Shown one piece after another: positions 27,142 through 35,683 of a stretch of DNA of 64,000 bases; the first letter of the stretch is position 1, and the number at the start of each line of letters is the position of its first letter. Position numbers and translations under genes: made by a program. Source of the DNA: Bacteroides sp. 51 (GTDB taxonomy: Bacteria; Bacteroidota; Bacteroidia; Bacteroidales; Bacteroidaceae). A model generated the notes under the pieces. That model searched no databases and was not told the DNA's origin. It saw only the letters and a program-made list of their open reading frames with translations. The DNA is taken from positions 241,182 through 305,181 of the forward strand of contig NZ_QVMI01000004.1 of assembly GCF_010500965.1 (NCBI RefSeq). Direction: 5' to 3'.

Positions 27142-28143
27142 ATGAACTTTAAAGAACAATATAAGAAATACTCGCTTATCGCTATCATACTCATCCTGGG
27201 ACTCGCTATCTTCCTGGAAGCTATTCCTTTTATGAGTGGGGTACTCGGTGCTATGACCATATACATACTTCTGAGAGGACAAATGAAGTACCTCACAGAA
27301 AAGAAGAAAATGAAAAAAGGATTGGCTGCAACTATACTTTTAGGAGAAAGCATTCTGGTTTTTCTTATACCACTGACTGTTGTGGCTATTATTATTGTCG
27401 ATAAATTCAGTACCTTGAACCTGAATCCGCAAGAATTAATCGACCCGATTCAAAACATATCCAACTTTATACAAGAAAAGACCGGTTACAATCTGCTTAA
27501 AACAGAAAACCTATCCACAATGCTTGGTTTGATTCCCAGGATAGGACAATATCTGATGAATGGTGTCAGTAGCTTCATGATAAATATATTTGTTCTGATT
27601 TTTATACTCTATTTCATGCTGGTTGGCAGGGAAAGAATGGAAACATACATCTATGATATCTTGCCATTTAGTGAGGAGAATAAAAAAGAAGTACTACATG
27701 ACATTAATATGATTGTAACTTCAAATGCCATAGGTATACCTTTACTGGGAATCATACAAGGAGGTATTGCATTAGTGGGATATTATATATTTGGTGTTCC
27801 GGCTCCGCTGATATTTGGGCTTTTAACCGGTATTGCTACAGTTATTCCGGTGGTAGGAACCGGATTGGTTTGGCTTCCCCTGGCCGTATATCTTGCCATA
27901 ATAGGCGACTGGCCTAATGCTATCGGGTTACTTTGCTATGGCCTGCTGGTTGTTTCACAAGTAGATAACCTCATCCGTTTGATACTGCAAAAGAAAATGG
28001 CGGATATCCATCCGCTGATTACCATATTCGGAGTTGTCATCGGCCTTTCTCTTTTTGGCTTCATGGGAATAATCTTTGGTCCTCTCCTATTATCGATGTT
28101 TATCCTCTGTTTCAACATTTTTAAAAAAGAATACCTGAAGTAG
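27142..28143 (+). CDS. AI-2E family (PerM-like) membrane protein
   Basis: 333 residues with about eight hydrophobic helices and a central soluble part (residues ~85-150). The C-terminal repeat region GIPLLGIIQGGIALVGYYIFGVPAPLIFGLLTG with IPVVG is the family hallmark. Family members are putative permeases; transport of autoinducer-2 has been claimed for one, and Na+/H+ exchange for others, so the substrate stays open. It lies 102 bases after the antiporter gene, in the same direction. Confidence 0.9.
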   Translation: MNFKEQYKKYSLIAIILILGLAIFLEAIPFMSGVLGAMTIYILLRGQMKYLTEKKKMKKGLAATILLGESILVFLIPLTVVAIIIVDKFSTLNLNPQELIDPIQNISNFIQEKTGYNLLKTENLSTMLGLIPRIGQYLMNGVSSFMINIFVLIFILYFMLVGRERMETYIYDILPFSEENKKEVLHDINMIVTSNAIGIPLLGIIQGGIALVGYYIFGVPAPLIFGLLTGIATVIPVVGTGLVWLPLAVYLAIIGDWPNAIGLLCYGLLVVSQVDNLIRLILQKKMADIHPLITIFGVVIGLSLFGFMGIIFGPLLLSMFILCFNIFKKEYLK

Positions 28144-28174
28144 TTGAAAGATATCAGCTAATTGGTTACTTTTG
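28143..28174 (+). promoter_or_regulatory. promoter of the membrane GT2 gene
   Basis: TACTTTTG at 28167-28174, with TTGA at 28144-28147 as a possible -33 element (19-base gap). The ATG is 20 bases downstream. Confidence 0.55.
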
Positions 28175-28194
28175 CAACACTAATTTTTTGTTAA

Positions 28195-29370
28195 ATGGAA
28201 TTTATCGAGGTGAATACCCATGAACTGATTTTATTGTCAGTTATTGGCGTCCTATTTATTATTCAGGTTATTTATTTCTTGGCTTTATATAACCAGATAC
28301 ATACGCATAATAAAGCTGTAAGACAGAACAAGTTAAGTTTCTCAGAAGCACTTCCTCCTTTGTCCATCGTGATCTGTGCCAAAAATGAATCCGAAAATCT
28401 ACGCAGTTTTCTCCCGTCAGTATTGGAACAGGATTATCCCGAATTCGAAGTCATTGTTGTCAATGACGGTTCAACAGACGAAAGTGAGGAATTACTATCT
28501 GCATTGGAAAAAGACTACCCACATTTATACCATAGTTTTACTCCCGAGAATTCACGTTATATCAGCCATAAGAAGTTGGCACTTACTTTAGGTATCAAGG
28601 CCAGTAAACATGAATGGTTAGTATTCACCGAAGCAAACTGCTATCCGGTGAGCAAGGATTGGCTACGGCTGATAGCCCGTAATTTCACCCCAGGCACAGA
28701 CATTGTACTTGGATACAGTGGCTATGAACGAGGAAAAGGATGGATGCACAAAAGAATTGCTTTTGATGCACTATTTACTTCTATGCGTTATTTAGGATAT
28801 GCACTTGCCAAAAAGCCTTTTATGGGAATCGGAAGAAACATGGCATACCGCAGAGAGTTATTTTTCCAACAAAAAGGTTATTCGGCTCACTTAAATCTGC
28901 AAAGAGGAGATGATGACTTATTCATTAATAAGATAGCTACAAACAAAAATACGCGTGTAGAAACCGATGTCAATGCTACGGTTCGTATGAAGCCCATTCA
29001 ATATAAAAAGGACTGGAAAGAAGAGAAAGTAAGCTACATGGCTACTTCTCAAAGATTTAAAGGTTCTCAGCGATTTATGCTGGGGTTTGAAACGCTTACG
29101 CGAATCTTATTTTATCTTGTTGTTATTGCCACTATCACTTTGGGCATTCTGAATAAGCATTGGCTGGTGGTAGGAATCGGAGGGTTAGTTTGGCTGATTC
29201 GCTTTATCATTCAAGCACTCATCACCAATAAAACAGCAAAAGAATTAGGTGAAAACAGAAGGTATTATTTCACGCTTCCTATATTTGATATCTTTCAACC
29301 ATTACAATCGTTGCAGTTTAAGATGTTCCGGGCTTTTGGAGGAAAGCAGGGGGATATAATGACCCGATAG
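28195..29370 (+). CDS. membrane-bound family 2 glycosyltransferase
   Basis: 391 residues. An N-terminal membrane helix (12-32) precedes a GT2 catalytic domain: LSIVICAKNESENLRSFLPSVL, EVIVVNDGSTDES, and NLQRGDDDLFINKIA with the ED-like catalytic pair; the QRFKG stretch stands in for the QxxRW motif. Two or three helices near residues 300-350 close the protein. The arrangement resembles processive or flippase-coupled GT2 enzymes of Bacteroidetes. No partner gene is adjacent. Element B follows 10 bases after its stop. Confidence 0.9.
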   Translation: MEFIEVNTHELILLSVIGVLFIIQVIYFLALYNQIHTHNKAVRQNKLSFSEALPPLSIVICAKNESENLRSFLPSVLEQDYPEFEVIVVNDGSTDESEELLSALEKDYPHLYHSFTPENSRYISHKKLALTLGIKASKHEWLVFTEANCYPVSKDWLRLIARNFTPGTDIVLGYSGYERGKGWMHKRIAFDALFTSMRYLGYALAKKPFMGIGRNMAYRRELFFQQKGYSAHLNLQRGDDDLFINKIATNKNTRVETDVNATVRMKPIQYKKDWKEEKVSYMATSQRFKGSQRFMLGFETLTRILFYLVVIATITLGILNKHWLVVGIGGLVWLIRFIIQALITNKTAKELGENRRYYFTLPIFDIFQPLQSLQFKMFRAFGGKQGDIMTR

Positions 29371-29380
29371 GGTCATTATA

Positions 29381-29478
29381 GTTGAAAGTTGAAAATTGAA
29401 AGTTGAAAGTTACGATGCCGATAAGAGTCATTCCATCTGCATAGTATAACTTTCAACTTTCAATTTTCAACTTTCAAC
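29381..29478. repeat. heptamer inverted-repeat element B
   Basis: Left arm units are GTTGAAA, GTTGAAA, ATTGAAA, GTTGAAA (29381-29408). The right arm (29451-29478) is their exact reverse complement, including the variant third unit, giving a 28-bp perfect inverted repeat. ATCTGCATAGT is at 29435-29445 on the inner side of the right arm. It fills the gap between two convergent genes. Confidence 0.85.
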
Positions 29479-29481
29479 TCT

Positions 29482-30726
29482 TTACTCGTATCTCATAGAG
29501 TTGGCCGGTTCTATCCTTGTAATCAGGTAGGATGGGCCAATTAACATTAGTACGGACACGATCAATGTACCGATATTCAATAAAAGATATATCCACACAT
29601 TTAAAGACATAGGAACAGTATCTACAAAGTAAGTTTCTGGGTCAAGCTTGAAGATACCGAAATGAACCTGCACAAAATAAAGCGCTAGTCCAAGTATATT
29701 TCCAATCAACATCCCTTTGCCGATTAAAAAGACAGAAAGCCAGAGGAAGACTTTACGAATGGTCAGGTTATTAGCTCCCAAAGCTTTAAGTACGCCGATC
29801 ATATTGGTGCGTTCAAGGATAATGATAAGTAATCCGGAAATAACAGTAAAGCCGGCAACGCCAATCATCAGAATAAGGATAACCCATACATTAAGGTCCA
29901 GCATGCCAAGCCATCCGAATATCTGTGGATTCAGTTCTTCTATATTACGCACATAAAAGGGTTCACCATAACGGTCAGGTTTCCGATCTGTATCTATTGC
30001 GATTTGATAGGTAGTCTCATCCAATAGATCAAAGTTGTTAACCTGAAGTTCTAATCCGCTTACCTGATCCGGCTTCCACCCTTTCAAACGATTGACTGTA
30101 TAAATATCGGTCAACAAGAAGTTATTATCATATTCCGAGAAGTTCGTTTGAAAAATTCCCTTTATGGTAAATCTCCTGGCACGAACCTCTCCTTCTATAT
30201 AATAAGTATAAACCTTATCATCTAACTTTAGTTTTAGTTTAGAAGCCAATGATTTGGATATAAGGATTTCACTACTCGCAGCAGTATCCGAGAATTGCGG
30301 GATCTCACCTTCAACCAGATGATTTTGAAAAAAAGAAGCATCAAACTCCTGTCCCACTCCTTTCAGGATCATACCCTGAAAAGCATCGTCCATCTTAATC
30401 ATTCCCGGCTTGGTCGAAAACCGTTGCACATGCTTAACCTCAGGATACGCATATAAAGCATGAAATATACTATCGCCGGCAGCTATAGGCTTTGTCTCGT
30501 AAGAACGGACACCTTCGAAATTGGTTATTTGAATATGCGAGCCAAAACCTGTAACTTTTCCTCTAACCTCTTTTTTAAAACCAATAACAACGGCTAAAGA
30601 TAGAATCATAACAGCCAATCCCAAAGCTACTCCAACCATAGCAATGAGAACTGCCGGGCGGGAAACTTGTTTCCCACCCTCTTCATTCCGATAAATACGA
30701 CGAGCAAGAAAAAAAGAAGGACTCAT
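29482..30726 (-). CDS. LolC/LolE-like ABC transporter permease
   Basis: 414 residues. One N-terminal helix (AMVGVALGLAVMILSLAVVIGF), a large periplasmic MacB/Lol-type domain (residues ~50-260) and three C-terminal helices of the FtsX fold (GVAGFTVISGLLIIILERTNMIGVLKALGA). The coupling-helix motif IGVLKALGAN is typical of lipoprotein-releasing permeases. It would help extract lipoproteins from the inner membrane with an ATPase encoded elsewhere. The start codon abuts heptamer element E, and its stop codon is four bases from element B. Confidence 0.92.
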   Translation of the reverse strand: MSPSFFLARRIYRNEEGGKQVSRPAVLIAMVGVALGLAVMILSLAVVIGFKKEVRGKVTGFGSHIQITNFEGVRSYETKPIAAGDSIFHALYAYPEVKHVQRFSTKPGMIKMDDAFQGMILKGVGQEFDASFFQNHLVEGEIPQFSDTAASSEILISKSLASKLKLKLDDKVYTYYIEGEVRARRFTIKGIFQTNFSEYDNNFLLTDIYTVNRLKGWKPDQVSGLELQVNNFDLLDETTYQIAIDTDRKPDRYGEPFYVRNIEELNPQIFGWLGMLDLNVWVILILMIGVAGFTVISGLLIIILERTNMIGVLKALGANNLTIRKVFLWLSVFLIGKGMLIGNILGLALYFVQVHFGIFKLDPETYFVDTVPMSLNVWIYLLLNIGTLIVSVLMLIGPSYLITRIEPANSMRYE

Positions 30727-30901
30727 TTACAATTAGACAATTTACCATTTACAATTTACCATTTGACACTTACAATTTACCATTTGACACTTACAATTTA
30801 CCATTTGACACTTACAATTTATCATTTACAATTTGTAACCATTACCATGAGTATATTACGCAAGAGCATCAAATGGTAAATAGTAAATTGTAAATTGTAA
30901 A
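30727..30901. repeat. heptamer inverted-repeat element E
   Basis: The left arm (30727-30832) is built of 7-base units such as AATTTAC, CATTTGA and CACTTAC, with a 21-base higher-order period at 30755, 30776, 30797 and 30818. The right arm (30871-30901) has AAATGGT, AAATAGT, AAATTGT, AAATTGT. The arms touch the permease start codon on one side and the aminotransferase stop codon on the other. Confidence 0.75.
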
Positions 30902-30902
30902 T

Positions 30903-32102
30903 CTAAATGGTTCTTCCCGGATATGCTTCCAGTGCTTTTTCCAATACGAACAACGCACGTGTGAGATCTTCTTTATTAAGAACATAAGCGATACGTACTT
31001 CATTGCGACCGGCACCCGGAGTGGTATAAAACCCTGAAGCAGGAGCCATGAATACGGTTTGTCCTTCATACTCGAAATCCGACAGGCACCATGCACAGAA
31101 TTTATCCGAATCATCGACCGGCAACCTGGCTACGGTATAAAAAGCTCCCATCGGTATAGGTGAATAAACACCTGGGATTCTGTTCAGCCCATCAATCAGA
31201 CACTTACGACGTTCTACATATTCGTCATAAGTCTCGCGGGTATATTCTTCCGGTGCATCCAATGAAGCCTCAGCCGCAATCTGTCCAATCAATGGGGGAC
31301 TTAAACGGGCCTGGCAGAATTTCATTACCGCGTTCCGTACTTCTTTATTCTTGGTGATAAGCATACCGATACGGATTCCACACTCGGAATAGCGCTTGGA
31401 TACGGAATCAATCAGCACTACATTCTCTTCAATGCCTTCCAGGTGACAAGCTGATATATAGGGTGAACCGGTATAAATAAACTCACGATACACCTCATCC
31501 GAGAAAAGGAATAAATCATATTTCTTCACCAGATCACGAATCTGATTCATCTCACGACGGCTATACAGATAACCTGTCGGATTATTGGGATTACAAATCA
31601 GGATTCCTTTCGTACGTTCATTGATCAGTTCTTCAAACTTCTCGACTTTAGGTAAAGAGAAGCCTTCTTCAATTGTTGTAGCAATCGTACGGATTTCTGC
31701 TCCGGCAGAAATAGCAAAAGCCATGTAGTTGGCATAAGCCGGTTCCGGTACGATAATCTCATCACCCGGATTCAAACAGGACATGAAGGAAAACAACACA
31801 GCCTCAGATCCTCCGGTAGTAATGATAATATCATCTGCTGATAGATTGATATTAAATTTTTCGTAGTACTTTGTAAGTTTTTCCCGGTAGCTTCTGTTTC
31901 CGGCACTAGGACTATATTCTAATATCTTACGATCAATATGACGTATCGCGTCAATCGCGGCCTGAGGAGTCGGCAGGTCAGGCTGCCCGATATTCAGGTG
32001 AAACACATGGGTCCCTCTTTGTTTGGCTGCGTCAGCCAAAGGAGCCAGCTTTCTGATTGGAGATGCAGGCATCTCGTTCCCGCGAATGGAAATTGTTGGC
32101 AT
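30903..32102 (-). CDS. pyridoxal-phosphate-dependent aminotransferase (AspC/class I)
   Basis: 399 residues from ATG 32102 (MPTISIRGNEMPASPIRKL); an earlier in-frame start at 32135 overlaps the promoter and is rejected. Fold type I: LNIGQPDLPTP, CNPNNPTGYLY, FSDEVYREF, the PLP lysine in SVSKRYSECGIRIGML, and the GRNEVRIAYVL end. Probable substrates are aspartate or other amino acids with 2-oxoglutarate. It is divergent from the isomerase-like gene; the two -7 boxes lie back to back. Confidence 0.92.
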   Translation of the reverse strand: MPTISIRGNEMPASPIRKLAPLADAAKQRGTHVFHLNIGQPDLPTPQAAIDAIRHIDRKILEYSPSAGNRSYREKLTKYYEKFNINLSADDIIITTGGSEAVLFSFMSCLNPGDEIIVPEPAYANYMAFAISAGAEIRTIATTIEEGFSLPKVEKFEELINERTKGILICNPNNPTGYLYSRREMNQIRDLVKKYDLFLFSDEVYREFIYTGSPYISACHLEGIEENVVLIDSVSKRYSECGIRIGMLITKNKEVRNAVMKFCQARLSPPLIGQIAAEASLDAPEEYTRETYDEYVERRKCLIDGLNRIPGVYSPIPMGAFYTVARLPVDDSDKFCAWCLSDFEYEGQTVFMAPASGFYTTPGAGRNEVRIAYVLNKEDLTRALFVLEKALEAYPGRTI

Positions 32103-32132
32103 GATTTTAGTAATTATTATGTTATGGAGGTG

Positions 32133-32161
32133 CAAAGATAGAAAGAAAAATAATACATTTG
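32133..32161. promoter_or_regulatory. back-to-back -7 promoter boxes for divergent genes
   Basis: CAAAGATA at 32133-32140 reads TATCTTTG on the minus strand, 31 bases before the aminotransferase start. TACATTTG at 32154-32161 on the plus strand lies 30 bases before the isomerase-like start. Confidence 0.6.
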
Positions 32162-32190
32162 CCGTGCAGAACCCAAATTATAATACCATA

Positions 32191-33429
32191 ATGACGATAA
32201 ATCTGATAACTTTTGCTTCAAATGTACACAAAAGTTCAATGGTGCGTAGCGCGCACGAACCTGTACTCAGTGAGCTGGAGAATTATTACACACTTAATTT
32301 TATAGATTACAAAGAAATTGACAAGCTGAATCCAAGTGATTTCAGTATTGTTTTTATCGCTACCGGTGGGGTTGAGCGATACGTTATGCAACATTTTGAA
32401 TCCCTGCCACGCCCTGTCATTATTCTGGCCGATGGAATGCAAAATTCATTAGCTGCGGCAATGGAGGTTTCTGCCTGGTTACGCACAAGAGGAACAAAAA
32501 GCGAAATTCTTCACGGCGAACCTGTAAATATAGCCAAACGTATACAAGTTCTTTATAATAACTTTCAGGCACAACGCAAGCTAAGAGGCATGCGCATTGG
32601 GGTAATCGGTACTCCTTCGGCCTGGCTTATCGCCAGCAATGTTGATTATCTACTTGCCAAGCGTCGTTGGGGAGTGGAGTACATAGATATTCCTTTAGAT
32701 CGCGTACATGATTTGTATGACCAGATCACCGACGACCAGGTGGGAGAAGCTTGTGCTGAATTTGCAAGTAAGGCTCTTGCCATTCGTGAAGGATCACCCG
32801 AAGATATTCTAAAGGCCATGCGGCTATACCGCGCAATCAAACAGATATGTGAAGAAGAAAATCTGCAAGCAACCACCGTTAGTTGCTTTAAACTGATAGA
32901 TCATACGGAGACGACCGGATGTCTGGCATTGGCATTGCTTAATGACGAAGGTATTTATGCCGGATGTGAAGGGGATTTACAGTCTATCTTTACCATGCTT
33001 GTTGTTCATTCTCTTACGGGTAAACATGGTTTCATGGCGAATCCGTCAATGATTAATACCCGAACAAATGAAATCATACTGGCGCACTGTACGATAGGTA
33101 TCAAACAAACAGAAGAATATATTATCCGTAGTCATTTCGAAACAGGAATCGGTATCGCTATTCAGGGTATCCTTCCAACGGGAGAGGTTACCATAGTGAA
33201 ATGTGGCGGCGAATCGCTGGATGAATATTATCTGGGGTCTGGCACACTTACAGAGAATCCGAATTATATTAATATGTGCCGCACTCAGGCGCGTATCAAA
33301 ATGAATACATCACCGGAATATTTTCTAAAAAACCCACTTGGCAATCACCATATCGTTATTCAAGGAAACTATGTTGATCTGCTAAATGAGTTCTTTATAG
33401 CAAACAGCTGTAAAAAAGTTGAAAATTGA
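32191..33429 (+). CDS. L-fucose/arabinose isomerase-like protein
   Basis: 412 residues from ATG 32191; the frame is open upstream to 32023, but that part overlaps the divergent gene and its promoter. An N-terminal Rossmann-like part (FIATGGVERYVMQHF, MRIGVIGTPSAWL) and a C-terminal part (TVSCFKLIDHTETTGCLALALLNDEGIYAGCEGDLQ) match the fucose-isomerase-related family. The substrate is unknown and no sugar operon is near. The last residues, KKVEN, and the stop codon are supplied by the first heptamer units of element C. Confidence 0.82.
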   Translation: MTINLITFASNVHKSSMVRSAHEPVLSELENYYTLNFIDYKEIDKLNPSDFSIVFIATGGVERYVMQHFESLPRPVIILADGMQNSLAAAMEVSAWLRTRGTKSEILHGEPVNIAKRIQVLYNNFQAQRKLRGMRIGVIGTPSAWLIASNVDYLLAKRRWGVEYIDIPLDRVHDLYDQITDDQVGEACAEFASKALAIREGSPEDILKAMRLYRAIKQICEEENLQATTVSCFKLIDHTETTGCLALALLNDEGIYAGCEGDLQSIFTMLVVHSLTGKHGFMANPSMINTRTNEIILAHCTIGIKQTEEYIIRSHFETGIGIAIQGILPTGEVTIVKCGGESLDEYYLGSGTLTENPNYINMCRTQARIKMNTSPEYFLKNPLGNHHIVIQGNYVDLLNEFFIANSCKKVEN

Positions 33430-33505
33430 AAGTTGAAAGTTGGCTGCGCAATAGTCATCTGCATAGTAATTTTCAACTTTCAACTTTCAACTTTCAACTC
33501 TCAAC
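33418..33505. repeat. heptamer inverted-repeat element C
   Basis: The left arm is GTTGAAA, ATTGAAA, GTTGAAA (33418-33438). The right arm is four TTTCAAC and one TCTCAAC (33471-33505). ATCTGCATAGT is at 33457-33467. The left arm contains the stop codon of the plus-strand gene (TGA 33427-33429), and the right arm ends on the first base of the minus-strand gene's stop. Confidence 0.85.
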
Positions 33506-34707
33506 TACCTCCCTATCGGTTGAATCCTCCGACGCACATCTCTGGATATTTCCAGAAACATATAATTTAATTTCCCGGAATGAATACCTTCTTCATTCTG
33601 GGAGTATTTTTTCCGGGCATATTCCTTTGATTTCTCAAAGGTTAATAAGGACATTTGGTTCTGCGACTTTCCTACCATAGTTGAATCCAGTTGTTCATCA
33701 GGAAAGAACTCATCTAAATCAACATCGCCAATCATAGTTGTTTCCAGAAAATCCATATTCTTGTGCGAGGAGTCAGTGTAGTAACCTATAAACATGTGTC
33801 CGGGAGTGCGAATCAAAATCGGATCAATATTAATGGCACGAAGCAGAGAAGCAAAGAGTACACTTCCATCTACGCAATTTATCTGCGACGATTCCAGCGA
33901 ATCGTAAAACGTACGCACCCGCTGCGAAAAGACCACATTACTAGACAAACTGGAATTCGAAACCGAACTGTAACGGAAATTACGTTTCTGCAATACATTC
34001 CATAAGGCATAGACTTGCTTATCGACCGAGTTTTTATCTCTGGACGTCACCTGGTAACCCGGAAAGCGGTTTACAATACGCGTGTCTAGTGCCTCACGCA
34101 GGAGTTTATCTATCATAGGGTTCTCTTCATTTACATAAGCGGCAAAGAAAAGACCTGTATCATGAAATTTGTTTCCATTGGTCACATAGCCAAGCAAACA
34201 CTCATTCAGGCTACGTACAGAGAAAGTACGGACATGCTGCCCCAGCGTTTTTCCATTTAGTTCCACACTTACGGCCACACTAATAGGAACTGCCTGATTG
34301 TTATCACGTAATGCATCATATTTCCAGATAATATCCGGATAGATGGTGTATGCCGTACGGGGTTTTTCTAAAATAAATTCAGATATGGATTGAGCAAAGA
34401 AAGGGGTTTCGAGCACTTCAATGCGTACCCTGGAATAAGCTGAAGTCGATTTTACGCGAACGGAAATACACGATTTCGGATTACCTATATATAAGGAGTC
34501 GGCGGGTTCAATAACTTGTGTATCGGTAGTTGCTACGGATAGGATAGCCGAGGGAAAGATATTTCCTCCCAACTCGTCTGTAATTTCAAAATCAGATTGA
34601 AGAGAAACGATCTTCAAAATTAAAATGACGGACAGTACAACAAACAATGCAGCACCTATTACTACCACATTTTTCTTTCGAAGATGCATCCATATATTTT
34701 TCACCAT
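33505..34707 (-). CDS. membrane-anchored transglutaminase-like protein
   Basis: 400 residues. A single helix (residues ~12-32) anchors the protein in the inner membrane with the rest outside. The middle shows a transglutaminase/papain-like core: SSQINCVDGSVLFASLLRAINIDPILIRTPGHMFIGYY, with the nucleophile-position Cys and the following His. An N-terminal ~110 residues look like a beta domain. Function unknown; relatives are annotated as transglutaminase-domain proteins with possible peptidase activity. It ends at element C. Confidence 0.82.
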   Translation of the reverse strand: MVKNIWMHLRKKNVVVIGAALFVVLSVILILKIVSLQSDFEITDELGGNIFPSAILSVATTDTQVIEPADSLYIGNPKSCISVRVKSTSAYSRVRIEVLETPFFAQSISEFILEKPRTAYTIYPDIIWKYDALRDNNQAVPISVAVSVELNGKTLGQHVRTFSVRSLNECLLGYVTNGNKFHDTGLFFAAYVNEENPMIDKLLREALDTRIVNRFPGYQVTSRDKNSVDKQVYALWNVLQKRNFRYSSVSNSSLSSNVVFSQRVRTFYDSLESSQINCVDGSVLFASLLRAINIDPILIRTPGHMFIGYYTDSSHKNMDFLETTMIGDVDLDEFFPDEQLDSTMVGKSQNQMSLLTFEKSKEYARKKYSQNEEGIHSGKLNYMFLEISRDVRRRIQPIGR

Positions 34708-34899
34708 AAGATTATCATACTAAAGTATATAACAAAGATAATTCATATTCTCCAGAAATTATCTTAAAATTGGTTCTACTTCCGTATATATTGTCACAGA
34801 ATCTTAACAGTTGTTTCACTAACACGTAACAAATCCTTCTCATCTTTGTGCTGACAAGAAATAAAGACTAATTTTGTGTATCACATATAAGAAGAAACA

Positions 34900-35589
34900 A
34901 TGAACGAATACCGCATTTTAATCGTTGATGACGAAGAAGACCTTTGTGAAATCCTTAAGTTTAATCTTGAGAATGAAGACTATTTGGTAGATACAGCCAA
35001 TTCTGCCGAAGAGGCGTTGAAAATGGACCTCACTGTTTATGATTTGTTGTTACTCGATGTTATGATGGGCGAGATCTCGGGTTTCAAGATGGCCAACATG
35101 CTGAAAAAGGATAAAAAAACGGCTGGAATACCTATTATATTTATAACGGCTAAGGATACGGAAAATGATACGGTAACCGGTTTTAACCTGGGAGCGGACG
35201 ATTATATCTCCAAACCATTTTCTCTACGTGAGGTTATTGCACGGGTAAAGGCTGTATTACGTCGCACATCGGTCGAGAAGCAGGACAAAGCACCCGAGAA
35301 ACTGGTTTATCAAACATTGGTTCTGGATATCCCGCAAAAGAAGGTCAGCATTGACGATCAGGAGGTGTCGCTGACCAAAAAAGAATTCGAAATCCTGTTC
35401 TTATTATTGGAAAATAAAGGGCGTGTATTCTCGCGTGAAGATATCCTGAACCGGATATGGAGCGACGAAGTATATGTACTGGATCGTACCATAGATGTAA
35501 ATATCACCCGTCTACGGAAAAAGATCGGAGAATACGGAAAATGTATCGTCACCCGCCTCGGATACGGTTACTGCTTCGAATCGCGATAG
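34900..35589 (+). CDS. OmpR/PhoB-type response regulator
   Basis: 229 residues. Receiver domain with the acidic pair at residues 10-12, phosphoacceptor D53 (LLLLDVMMG) and K105 (DDYISKPF). The C-terminal winged helix covers ~130-227, with LTKKEFEILFLLLENKGRVFSREDILNRIWSD and TIDVNITRLRKKIG. The kinase gene follows after a 94-base repeat-bearing gap, so they form one pair. CATCTTTG at 34841-34848 is a near-match to a -7 box. Confidence 0.95.
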   Translation: MNEYRILIVDDEEDLCEILKFNLENEDYLVDTANSAEEALKMDLTVYDLLLLDVMMGEISGFKMANMLKKDKKTAGIPIIFITAKDTENDTVTGFNLGADDYISKPFSLREVIARVKAVLRRTSVEKQDKAPEKLVYQTLVLDIPQKKVSIDDQEVSLTKKEFEILFLLLENKGRVFSREDILNRIWSDEVYVLDRTIDVNITRLRKKIGEYGKCIVTRLGYGYCFESR

Positions 35590-35644
35590 CCCCGAGGCGG
35601 CAGCGAGGCGCTGCACCCAAGTGACCATGCGGGCGGCAAGGTTT

Positions 35645-35683
35645 CTATGCAGAATTAAATTCATAATTCATAATTATAAATTA
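35645..35683. repeat. heptamer arm G with CTATGCAGA box
   Basis: CTATGCAGA (35645-35653) is followed by 7-base units ATTAAAT, TCATAAT, TCATAAT and TATAAAT ending at the kinase start codon. It shares the box of elements A-D and F but has another word. The ~50 bases before it (35590-35644) are G+C-rich and partly palindromic, unlike their surroundings. Confidence 0.55.

Noticed and set aside
30741-30832. Regular 21-bp direct repeats resembling a small CRISPR array
   Set aside because: The units are contiguous multiples of a 7-bp word with no unique spacers, and an inverted copy lies next to them; there are no cas genes.
32023-32190. Upstream extension of the isomerase-like frame
   Set aside because: It overlaps the divergent aminotransferase gene and both -7 boxes; ATG 32191 lies 30 bases after its -7 box.
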